A DNA stretch of 64,000 nt from Blastomussa wellsi (taxonomy: Eukaryota > Cnidaria > Anthozoa > Scleractinia > Plerogyridae), in the NCBI GenBank assembly GCA_947652115.1, contig OX393570.1, positions 14,015,227 to 14,079,226 of the forward strand. Reading direction: 5' to 3'. Below are positions 42,420-51,195 of this stretch, in pieces. The notes beneath the pieces are model-generated. The model was given only the letters and a program-made list of their open reading frames with translations. It did not search any database and had not been told where the DNA came from. Numbering within the stretch: position 1 is the first letter of the stretch; each line of letters opens with the position of its first letter. Made by a program: the position numbers and the translations under genes.

Positions 42420-43079
42420 TTACAAAATAGCTCCTTTCTTTTTTTTGGTATCTTTTTTTTTTGGTAATCCAAGACCAATAGGGTTTCCATCCCAACTTCC
42501 GATAAAAGGAGGAGGCTGATATGGCATCATAATTCCATGATTTCCACCATCTTTTTTGGCGGTTGGTGATGTATTAGGAACATATACAGGTATTGATCTC
42601 CGTGGTCGACTTTTCTCTACATGTAAACCTCTGCCAGTGAGAGCATTCATTAGAAGAGGAATCCCAATACTTGCCAACAGCGTCCCCAAGAAGCCTCCAG
42701 ACTGTTTTGGTGTTGGTTTGATAACCAATTCTCCGCCTGTCTGTAAGTTATTGATAATGTCTTCTTTTTGTTTCTTTGTCAATAGACTTTTATATTTTAT
42801 TAATTGTTCAATCTTGCTTTGAGGCACAAGAAAACCTCCAGTTTGTCCTTTTCCAAATATTTTGTTAATACCAAGACTTCCAAGTGCTGATAATGCCCCT
42901 GTAGCCAGTGCTGGGGCTGCTTTTGATATAGCTGTGGTTGCATAAGGTAATAAACTTGACCATAGAGAACCTCCATATACTACAGCCTTTCTGATCTGTG
43001 TTTTGGAAATCTTAATGTCTGATCCTTTGTTCATCTTTTTGGCTTTAATCAGTTTGTTGATTTGTGTATTTGTCAGCAT
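42420..43079 (-). CDS. pX/pVI-like minor virion protein
   Basis: 219 codons from the ATG at 43077-43079. A basic N-terminus (INKLIKAKKMNKGSDIKI) is followed by hydrophobic, Gly/Ala-rich stretches (ATTAISKAAPALATGALSAL, GGFLGTLLASIGIPLLMNAL) with the GGFL repeat found in Polinton and adenovirus core/minor proteins. It ends PYQPPPFIGSW and a Lys-run tail. The GxLxxxGIPxLxxAL pattern is typical of the Polinton pX-like family, which is probably membrane-active or DNA-binding and a substrate of the protease. It lies directly downstream of the capsid gene on the same strand. No lesion. Confidence 0.7.
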   Translation of the reverse strand: MLTNTQINKLIKAKKMNKGSDIKISKTQIRKAVVYGGSLWSSLLPYATTAISKAAPALATGALSALGSLGINKIFGKGQTGGFLVPQSKIEQLIKYKSLLTKKQKEDIINNLQTGGELVIKPTPKQSGGFLGTLLASIGIPLLMNALTGRGLHVEKSRPRRSIPVYVPNTSPTAKKDGGNHGIMMPYQPPPFIGSWDGNPIGLGLPKKKDTKKKKGAIL

Positions 43080-43123
43080 AAGCTGATCATTTCCAGATAG
43101 TTCTCTATTGGATAATCTGATTG

Positions 43124-44391
43124 TTATTGCCGAATTCTCTCTATACGCTTTTCAACCTCCTGTTCATAAAGGACAAAGGCATAAACAGAGTATGCTGCAT
43201 TTGTACCACCGCTTAGCTTGTATTTAAAAATCAGTTTGGTCATACCATCTTTGATATCTGTTGGTTGTTTTGTTAGATCAAAGTAAATGAATGGGAAGAT
43301 AGTCTTAAAGTTTAACCTATTAAGGAGAGTATCACCAGCATAATCACTGTTGGCATGAACATATTTCAAAACATCTCTGAAAACCCGGGATGGTTCTTCA
43401 CTCGGTTTGTAATGAACCTCTGGATATTCTTTTCCATTGCCTACTTCGAGATGGCAGCTGATTGATGTTTTATTATCAGCAACGCTGAAAGTATTATATA
43501 AGAATTTATTCTCTGTCTGTGATTCGATCAAGACTCGCATCATTGATTATAAAAACAAACACATGTCTAGGTTTGTTAATTCCTGTTGAAATACGGAAGT
43601 TAGCCGTCTGCTGTGTTTTTGAATCATCTTTATAAACTAATTCCTTAAGATAGGTCCACTTTCTTGTATCAAGGTATTTGCTTATGTATAATGACTTTCC
43701 ATCTGCATTAAAAACAATACAGGGGACTATCAACTGAAATTTAGAAAGGACCACACGGCAATTGTCTGTTGCTTGCCAGACAAGGTCGGCATCACTCTCA
43801 AGATCGATTTTCAACTCAATTTTGGAATTCGGAAGGAGTTCACCATGAAGACTCTCAAAAAACCCATACCGATTGAGTGGGATTTCTGCATTCGCTGTTA
43901 TACCTGCATTCAGAAGCAATTTTCGTGCAGCAAAACCTGAATTCATTCTGAGCAGGTCTTCCTTCAGCATGTCTATTTGTGTCAATATAAAATAATTCAT
44001 TAGTACCCTGACTTTTTGAATAACCCTGAGAATATTCTAGAAGATTTTTGATATTTGTTGCATGGTTAGCTTCCGAACATTCATAAACATCAATTCCATT
44101 CATCTTAATATTTAACTTTTTAATAAGAGCATATGCTGAATTGACTATCCCATTACGATCACCAGCAGCGACATGATCTCCATCTGCCAGCTTCTCTAAA
44201 TTGATGTCTACATTGAATCTTGCGTGATACCAATCAAAAGGGGTCGATTCTCCACTATTGTCGACAACAAAGCGGTGGCCTTCTTTTTTCTGAGAAGCAT
44301 TGTTTGCTGGATTCACATTCAATGCTGTTTCCAGTTCAAAAACAACATCTTCATACCTTTCTATGAGATTTGAGTTTCTATAATTTGTCAT
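43124..44391 (-). pseudogene. Major capsid protein (double jelly-roll, hexon-like), two frameshifts
   Basis: The ATG at 44389-44391 opens MTNYRNSNLIERYEDVVFEL and includes PFDWYHARFNVDINLEKLAD, LNIKMNGIDVYECSEANHAT, then the conserved FYIDTNRHAEGRP. Near 43945 the frame changes to GFAARKLLLNAG, RYGFFESLHGELLPNSKIEL and DLVWQATDNCRVVLSKFQL. Near 43530 it changes again to LIESQTENKFLYNTF and LNRLNFKTIFPFIYFDLT, ending at 43124. The order and motifs are those of Polinton major capsid proteins (about 420 residues in total). It would form the icosahedral shell. Both shifts disable this copy. I describe the breaks without joining them. Confidence 0.85.
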
Positions 44392-44402
44392 ATATTATTG
44401 GT

Positions 44403-44759
44403 TTAGATTAAATTCCTTCTTCTAAGTTTTCCGCCTGCAAGTATTTGATTTACTCTTTCATTTACCTCCTGAGCAGTTAATTCTTTTGGTTTTGATAAAC
44501 TTGGTTCCATTTTGACTGATGGTGTTTTTGTTTTCTTACGTAGAAGCTCAACTATCTTATCACCAGCCTTCTTCCCAACATATTCACCAGTTGTTGTAGC
44601 AGCCTTTGTAGCAGCTGTTTTAGCTGTTGTCTTTGCAATACTTTTAGCTGTTTTTCCAACTGTTGTTAAAACATCAGTTATACCTTCACCGTAAATATGA
44701 TTTGTAACATACATATCCATGTCTGGATCATACCGTCTTTTGAATTCACACTGTCTCAT
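44403..44759 (-). CDS. Small basic Polinton protein, unrecognised
   Basis: 118 codons. A polar N-terminus (FKRRYDPDMDMYVTNHIYGE) is followed by an Ala/Thr/Lys helix of regular pattern (KSIAKTTAKTAATKAATTTG) and a basic C-terminus (LAGGKLRRRNLI). The gene lies between penton and capsid genes, 11 bp before the capsid ATG and 16 bp after the penton stop. The location and charge fit a minor virion or DNA-binding protein. I do not recognise a named family. Confidence 0.65.
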   Translation of the reverse strand: MRQCEFKRRYDPDMDMYVTNHIYGEGITDVLTTVGKTAKSIAKTTAKTAATKAATTTGEYVGKKAGDKIVELLRKKTKTPSVKMEPSLSKPKELTAQEVNERVNQILAGGKLRRRNLI

Positions 44760-44775
44760 ATATCATATCATTATA

Positions 44776-45558
44776 CTAAATATTAGTTGATCGTAGAAAC
44801 AGTTCAATATACCAATCTATCCCATTTAAATCAATTGGAGTCCCAGATGAATCAGTAACATAAAACCGCATTGAAGATATCAAATGACCTGATACCGGAC
44901 TATATGCAAGAAAACGAGGTTTGTAAGTAAATGGAAGGGATCTTGTTAGATTTTCAACTGGAATAATAGCTACGGTGCTTGAAGATTGCCCATCCGTTAT
45001 ACTGTCTGTGACTTTATCACAGTTAATATGTATTTCATCAACTCCTCTTGTGATATCAGGTAGAATTGTTCCATACTCTGTATTGACAACTATTTTGGAT
45101 TCAAATCCAATCAGTTTCCTAAAATCAAAGTTTCTAAGATCTAATCGATAATTCTCATCTAATTCAACAAGTACTCGATAAGTTGATAATATAAAATACA
45201 GATTGATACCATACTCTTTTTTATCATCATCATCATCATCCTTGACAAGATGGCCTTTGTCTTTCATGTATTTTTTAATATACTCATCAATATCATCATA
45301 ACTGTACATACCATCAACAAATGTGATTGTTTCCCAACTTGTTCCTTTATCATGACTGTATTTTATTTGATTGTTTCCATATGATTGTCTGATATTATAC
45401 CAACTGTAAGTCATAGATATTGTTCTAACAGCTAGTTCATGCTTTATGTCATAAGACAGTTTAATAGGGTTGTTAAATCTAGTAGTGAAATCATGACTCA
45501 AACTTACACCTACCTTTTGTCTGTTTTTTGATGAAAATCGTAATAAGAATTCGCTCAT
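44776..45558 (-). CDS. Penton (single jelly-roll minor capsid protein)
   Basis: 260 codons from the ATG at 45556-45558. It begins with a conserved penton block (FNNPIKLSYDIKHELAVRTI, TYSWYNIRQ), followed by YSYDDIDEYIKKYM, RLDLRNFDFRKLIGFESK, an acidic loop of six Asp (about residue 107), FLAYSPVSGHLISSMRFYV and SGTPIDLNGIDWYIELFL. This is the usual strand series of Polinton/adintovirus minor capsid proteins that occupy the vertices. It is complete, with no lesion. The stop of the coiled-coil gene lies 6 bp upstream. Confidence 0.85.
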   Translation of the reverse strand: MSEFLLRFSSKNRQKVGVSLSHDFTTRFNNPIKLSYDIKHELAVRTISMTYSWYNIRQSYGNNQIKYSHDKGTSWETITFVDGMYSYDDIDEYIKKYMKDKGHLVKDDDDDDKKEYGINLYFILSTYRVLVELDENYRLDLRNFDFRKLIGFESKIVVNTEYGTILPDITRGVDEIHINCDKVTDSITDGQSSSTVAIIPVENLTRSLPFTYKPRFLAYSPVSGHLISSMRFYVTDSSGTPIDLNGIDWYIELFLRSTNI

Positions 45559-45564
45559 ATATTA

Positions 45565-46650
45565 CTAGATTAGATATTCCTTCATGAGATCATTCATTTG
45601 TTTGTTGTTAATAATATTCAATTTATTCAACTGATGTACAATCTTCACAAACTCTTCTCTGACATCATTACTATTGTTTCCAGCAGACATTGAACCCCCA
45701 AGAAGCTCCAATCGTGAAAGCAAATCTTGTGGATTATTATAGTATATTACACCACTGCCAATTTTCGAATACTTGTTAGATGTTCTATGTATTGGTATTC
45801 CACTCAATCTATTAAGGTCATTGAATACAGTTCTTGCCAGTTCTGAGTAATTCTTTTTGTTGTTAAATCGTTTTGTCAGAAGATCAAGTGTGTCAAAATC
45901 AGCTTGTTTGTCGTATACCTTTTGACCATTTTTATGAGCGATGGCTTTCAATTGTCCATATAGTCTTGGAAGATCATTGACTAGACCACCATACTGACCT
46001 CTTTGTGATATCTTATAGACGTTTCTCTTTTTCTGTGTATAGATGCCTTTACCAGTTTGGTATTTAAATGAATTGAGTACATCTTTGATTGATCCTCTGT
46101 ATTTTCTTAAAGTTTGTATTTCAATATCATACAGCTTTTTGTTTTCAAGGTTCTTTTCCTTTGATTTTATACTCCCAATTGATTTGGCGATGTTTGCTGC
46201 CTTTTGTTTCTCTTCCAGTAATATTTGCGATGTAGCTTGTGGTAGGTTTTTTGGTTCCATCAAATCATATTTATCCAAAATGATTTTATCATTTTCATCG
46301 AAATTTTTTTCGATATCAATTATTGTAGGCTCTTTTGTATCTTCAATTGCTTTGGGGAGTTCATTTTCAAATATGAGAGCTCTCGCATTTGATTCTTTAA
46401 TATCACTAATTCCTTCTGTCAAAGCTTTTTGTTTTTTCTCTAATTGTTCAATGATTTCATCCTGTTTTTCATCAATTGTTTCCTTGACTTCTTTCTGTGC
46501 ATCAATAGAAGGTTTTAATATTTCTGCTGTATCATCATACATATTCTGTGTTTGTGAAGTATAAGTCTTGACAACTTCACGGACTTCTTTTACCTTATTT
46601 CCAGCTTCTATTCCACTCTTCAGAAGCTTTTTCATTCGTTCAACATCCAT
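45565..46650 (-). CDS. Coiled-coil virion-type protein
   Basis: 361 codons from the ATG at 46648-46650. The first 120 residues form heptad-rich helices (VKEVREVVKTYTSQTQNMYD, KQDEIIEQLEKKQKALTEGI). A later globular part carries YDIEIQTLRKYRGSIKDVL, QRGQYGGLVNDLPRLYGQL, FNDLNRLSGIPIHRTSN and a Gly-Gly loop GGSMSAGN. Proteins of this type sit next to the penton gene in many Polintons, sometimes called PY or PX-like; their exact role is not established. It is the first gene of the capsid block, divergent from the ATPase with 75 bp between starts. Confidence 0.6.
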   Translation of the reverse strand: MDVERMKKLLKSGIEAGNKVKEVREVVKTYTSQTQNMYDDTAEILKPSIDAQKEVKETIDEKQDEIIEQLEKKQKALTEGISDIKESNARALIFENELPKAIEDTKEPTIIDIEKNFDENDKIILDKYDLMEPKNLPQATSQILLEEKQKAANIAKSIGSIKSKEKNLENKKLYDIEIQTLRKYRGSIKDVLNSFKYQTGKGIYTQKKRNVYKISQRGQYGGLVNDLPRLYGQLKAIAHKNGQKVYDKQADFDTLDLLTKRFNNKKNYSELARTVFNDLNRLSGIPIHRTSNKYSKIGSGVIYYNNPQDLLSRLELLGGSMSAGNNSNDVREEFVKIVHQLNKLNIINNKQMNDLMKEYLI

Positions 46651-46725
46651 ATATATATATATATTAGATAAAAAAACTTATCTTAACTTATCTTCACTTA
46701 TCTCAATTTATCTAACTAATTGTAT
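46651..46725. promoter_or_regulatory. Divergent spacer between coiled-coil gene and packaging ATPase
   Basis: 75 bp with a TATATATATATA run next to the minus-strand start, and four spaced repeats of CTTATCT/ACTTATC-type (46677-46715). It is probably the promoter of both genes. Confidence 0.45.
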
Positions 46726-47005
46726 ATGGAGATACCAAACTATGATTCAAGTGAGAAATCAAATAATGGTTTCAAACAATTATATAGCTACATGCCAAAA
46801 AACACATTTAGGATGCTTATATCCGGCGGCACTGGATCAGGGAAAACAACCCTCTTGAGCCATATTTTACAATATCCATTAATCTATTAATCAGATCCAT
46901 CTGTATGCTAAGAATCTGGAACAGGACAAGTATATTAATTTAATTGATAAGATGAATGGAATAAGTGAACAGGTGGGATATCCAGTTTTGATAGCAGGTA
47001 ATGAT
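46726..47005 (+). pseudogene. Packaging ATPase (FtsK-HerA type), N-terminal piece
   Basis: The ATG at 46726 is followed by FKQLYSYMPKNTFRMLISGG and the Walker A motif GGTGSGKTT, as in A32-like packaging ATPases of Polintons. A stop and frame change near 46887 interrupt it. The next frame continues LYAKNLEQDKYINLIDKMNG to IAGND, where the Gypsy-4 5' LTR enters (47006). Walker B and the rest are absent from the window. The protein would pump DNA into the capsid. Confidence 0.85.
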
Positions 47006-47117
47006 TGTCATGTATGCGTCATAGTATGTTACCCTGTAAGTTCATAAGGCATGATGGGTAATAAAAAATGGACGAGGTTGTGACAAACATGGCGTACAGT
47101 TTGTCGTGAACATAACA
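47006..47117 (+). repeat. Gypsy-4 5' LTR
   Basis: Inferred from the TG...CA ends, the break in the ATPase gene at 47006 and the primer-binding site TGGTGTCAG at 47118. The 3' partner is missing. Confidence 0.7.
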
Positions 47118-47209
47118 TGGTGTCAGAATAAGTCGAATTAACGCCTTAAAGAAAGCCACCGAGCTTCGCAAAAGAATCAGAAAACAGCCAACAAGAGACA
47201 GCGAAGAAA

Positions 47210-50200
47210 ATGGACGGACAATCTTCAGCTGGTAGCACTCCAAAGATGGATTGGTCGAGCGGTGATTTACCGAATGCATGGAAAGCCTTCAAGCAACACT
47301 GTGAGTTCACTTTCGGAGGTCCTCTCAAGCAAAAAGGTGAAGAGGTAAAGTGCAACTACCTAATGTTATGGGTTGGAGACAAAGGTCGTGAAATATACAG
47401 TACGTGGGAGCTGGGAGCAGACGAAGCGAAGAAACTCGACACGTACTACACAAAATTCGAAGCATACGTGAAGCCCAAATCGAACAGAGTGTTTGCAAGG
47501 TACAAGTTCCACCAGAAAGTTCAACAAGAGGGTGAGTCATTTGAGCAATTTCTCACTGATTTGAAGTTACTTGTAAAGGACTGTGGTTATGCTGACCCAG
47601 ATGAAATGGTTCGAGATAGAGTAGTGATTGGATGCCTTTCTACCAAAACCAGAGAAAAGCTTATTCAGGAAGGCTCAACACTTACCCTAGAAAAGGCAAT
47701 TGACATAGCTAGAACCGACGAAATGTCAAAAGAACAATTAGAAACCATGGCAAAAGAAGATGCTAGCATTGATAGTGTAAATCAGCGGAAACAGAAAACT
47801 GAGCGCACTCAAAAGAAAGACTTGCAAAGTAAAGAATGTCACAAATGTGGATATAAACATGACAACAGCAAATGTTTTGCAAAAGGAAAGCGGTGTACGA
47901 AGTGTCAAAAGTTGAACCATTTCGTCAGGGTTTGCCGATCTAAGCCAGATGGTAAAAAAAAGGTGCACTCTGTAGAAGTAGAAGATAGTGATGAAGAGCT
48001 ATTTGTTGGATGTATTACCTCAATTAACACAGTAGAATTGAATGAGTGGTGCGAAGAGATGACAATTCAAAACAAAGTGGTTAAGTTTCAGTTAGACACT
48101 GGTGCAAAATGTAACGTCCTTCCCTACAAAGTAATTGAAGATCTTGGAATTCAATGCCAAATCAAGGAAACTCAAGTCAGGTTAAAGTCATACTCAGGTC
48201 ATCAAATTCCTACCAGAGGAGTGGTGACATTACCTTGTGAGCATAAAAGTGTTATGTATGATGTAAAGTTCCATGTGGTTGAAGTTGGAGCACCTGCAGT
48301 GCTTAGTGCTCAAACCTGTAAAGAAATGGGATTACTGGCCAGAATACACCAACTACAAGAATGTCAGCCTAAAGAACAGCTACACATTCCAGAGTGCCCC
48401 ACATCTAAGAATCAAAACATTCTGGATGAGTACCCAGATCTATTTCAAGGTCTAGGATGCATTCCTGGTGAGCACACAATCAAGTTGGATCCAAATATCC
48501 CTGCAGTGGTTCATCCACCTAGAAAGGTACCGGTGTCTCTTAAAGACAAGATCAAAGAAGAACTTGACCGTATGGAGCAGACAGGAGTAATAGTCAGACA
48601 GACGGAGCCTACTGACTGGGTGAACAGCATGGTCGCTGTGGTGAAACCAAACAAGATCCGTATTTGTATTGACCCCAGGGATTTAAATAAAGCAATCAGA
48701 AGAGAGCATTACCCAATGATGACAGTAGAAGAAGTTGTCGCTGAAATGCCACAAGCAAAAGTGTTTTCAGTTTTAGATGCCACATCTGGTTTCTGGCAAG
48801 TGAAATTGGATGAAGCTAGCTCAAAGTTGTGTACTTTCAACACACCCTATGGGCGATATCGCTTTACCAGACTGCCGTTTGGTGTAAAGTCAGCCCCTGA
48901 AGAGTTGTTTGAGGAAATTGACGGTGTGAAAGTCATCGTTGATGATCTTCTAATCTGGGGAAAAGATGATGATGAGCATGATGCCAGACTAAAGCAAGTG
49001 TTAAACAGAGCACGTGAAGTCAATCTCAAATTCAATGCAAAGAAGTGCCGAATAAGACAGGAAGAAGTTCCTTATGTTGGCCATGTCCTCAGCAAAGATG
49101 GTTTGAAACCGGATCCCGAAAAGATTCGTGCTGTACAAGAAATGCAGCCTCCTCAAAGCACAAAGGAACTTAAGTCATTCCTTGGATTCATCCAGTATCT
49201 TGCAAAGTTTATGCCCAACATGGCTTCTGAAAGCGCACCACTGAGAGAATTGCTAGAAAAGCAAGTCGCATGGCACTGGGATCAAGAGCAAGAAACAAGC
49301 TTTCAGAAACTCAAGCAGATGGCCTCCTCTACCCCAGTACTTGGTTACTATGATCCAAAAAAGCCACTAACCCTATCTGTAGATGCTAGTTCTAAGGGGT
49401 TAGGTGCAGTCCTCTTTCAAGATGGGAAGCCCTTGGCTTACGCATCGCGAGCCCTTACCCCAGCACAGCAACACTATGCGCAAATTGAAAAGGAAACTTT
49501 AGCAATTGTGTACGGAGCACAGAAGTTTCATCAGTTCATTTATGGAACACCAACTGTAGTGGAGTCAGACCACAAACCATTGCAGTACATCTTGAATAAG
49601 CCCTTACATCAGGCACCATTAAGGCTGCAGAAAATGGTGTTAACCCTGCAACGTTATGATCTGAAGGTCAAGTGGCGCCCTGGAGTAGAACTTTAAGTAG
49701 CTGATGCACTGAGCAGATCATACCTGCCAGAAACTACTGAAACCTTAATTCCAGACCTGGAAGTAAATGAGGTTCATCTCACAGCCCATCTTCCTATTTC
49801 ACCTGAGAAGTATGTGGAGCTACAACAAGCTACGGTGGATGACCCGGTTATGCAAGCTTTAAGCTCAGTAATCCAGCATGGATGGCCCACAAGCAAGGAA
49901 GAGGTACCAAATGCTATTCGCCAGTATTGGGACTACAGAGATGAACTCACGTCAGTTGATGGTCTCCTATTTAAAGCACAGAGGCTTATTGTACCTCAGA
50001 CGTGGAGAAAAGAAATGCTAGACCGCATCCATGAATTACATCTAGGGATCGTAAAATGCAAACAGCGAGTGCGAGACATCTTATTCTGGCCTGGCATGTC
50101 CTCTCAAATTGAAGATAAAGTGTCAAAGTGTTCGATATGCAACCAGTTCCAGAGAGCACAGCCCAAAGAACCAATGGTGATTCAAGAGCTACCAGACAGA

Positions 50201-50740
50201 CCATGGGCAAAGGTTGGAAGTGACTTGTTTGAGTTTAATGGTGCACATTACTTGCTGAGTGTTGATTACTACTCGAAATAGATTGAAATTGCTAAACTTG
50301 GCAACCTAAGCAGTAACAATGTCATTTGTCACTTGAAGAGCCAGTTTGCCAAATATGGTATCCCGGATGAACTAATCAGTGACAATGGACCCCAGTACTC
50401 CAGCTTAGCATTCAGAGAATTCAGCAACGACTATGGTTTCGTACACACAACTTCCAGCCCAAAGTACCCTCAAGCCAATGGCGAAGCAGAGCGAGCAGTA
50501 CAAACCATTGAGAGCCTCTTAAAGAAAGCACATGATCCGTACAAGGCTTTGCTAAACTACAGGAACACGCCATTGGAAGGCATAGGCTTATCGCCGGCAC
50601 AGTTGCTCATGGGTCGCAGATTAAAAACATCCTTACCAACACATGCAGATCTGTTAAAGACACATGGAGCCCAAGAAGTCAAGGAACACTTCTACAAAAG
50701 AAAGCAGAAAGAGAAATTTTACTATGATAAACATAAGTAG
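47210..50740 (+). pseudogene. Gypsy-4 gag-pol polyprotein with two in-frame stops
   Basis: The ATG at 47210 opens Gag (AWKAFKQHCEFTFGGPL), the knuckles CHKCGYKHDNSKCF...CTKCQKLNHFVRVC, protease QLDTGAKCNVLPY and RT (SMVAVVKPNKIRICIDPRDL, FSVLDATSGFWQVKL, VIVDDLLIWG). RNase H (LSVDASSKGLGAVLFQ) and integrase (DRIHELHLG...CSICNQF, SDNGPQYSSLAFREF, QANGEAERAV) follow. A TAA at 49694-49696 (end of RNase H) and a TAG at 50279-50281 (integrase core, at an expected Trp) stay in the same frame, so they are point nonsense changes. The segment between SAPEE and DGVKV in RT is about seven residues shorter than in Gypsy-3, a probable small in-frame deletion. Confidence 0.9.
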
Positions 50741-51195
50741 TATAGGTGGCTCAATGGGGTTGTAACCAATCACAGAGCAGCTCAGAGCACACGTGACGCG
50801 TCTCGACCAATCAGAAAGCGTCTCACAAAATTACCCATGAGACTTGCTTTTTTTAGCGGTCGTAGTTCCAAGATGGCGGTGCGCCCATACGTGGAAAACT
50901 GCGCCCCAGACCTCTACGTAGGTTCTGGACCCGTCTCACGGATTTCCAGGGCTAATCGATAAAAATCGATAATGGGATGACGTCATGGCTTTCCGGTCCC
51001 CCGCTCCTGAAGGGAGCGTATTATTTTCCAGTCCTTTCACTAGATGGGGCACTCCTCGGGGATTGGTTACCCGTGACTCGTGTTGGGATCCCTGACCTAG
51101 CGAAAAGAGCGGAAAAGGGTATCATCGGGGTGCCACCCCGACTCATTGTCGCCGGAACTATTTACAAATGAAACGTACGGAACTATTTACAATAT
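50741..51195. other. Junction region between Gypsy-4 and Polinton-2
   Basis: Non-coding. It contains two ATCGATAAAAATCGATA-type direct repeats near 50955-50971 and GC-richer sequence to 51190. It may hold the left terminus of Polinton-2, but I could not find a matching inverted repeat within the window. Confidence 0.4.

Larger units (their letters stand above)
30367..47005. mobile_element. Polinton-1: AT-rich Polinton/adintovirus-like element
   Basis: A full Polinton-type gene set in very AT-rich sequence: GTPase (-), protein-primed DNA polymerase B (+), integrase (-), PLA2-domain protein (-), DUF5679-like ribbon (-), protease (-, split), pX-like (-), major capsid (-, frameshifted), small basic (-), penton (-), coiled-coil (-), packaging ATPase (+, cut). 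The terminal inverted repeats are not identified. The left edge lies left of 30367, and the right end is lost where Gypsy-4 enters at 47006. Gypsy-3 (37833-42270) is nested inside. Confidence 0.9.
47006..50740 (+). mobile_element. Gypsy-4: 3'-truncated Ty3/Gypsy retrotransposon
   Basis: A short 112-bp 5' LTR (47006-47117, TGTCATG...CATAACA) is followed by TGGTGTCAGAATA as primer-binding site and one long gag-pol frame. No second LTR copy is found to the right. The element ends inside or just after integrase at about 50740, where unrelated sequence begins. No target duplication can be checked. Confidence 0.85.
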
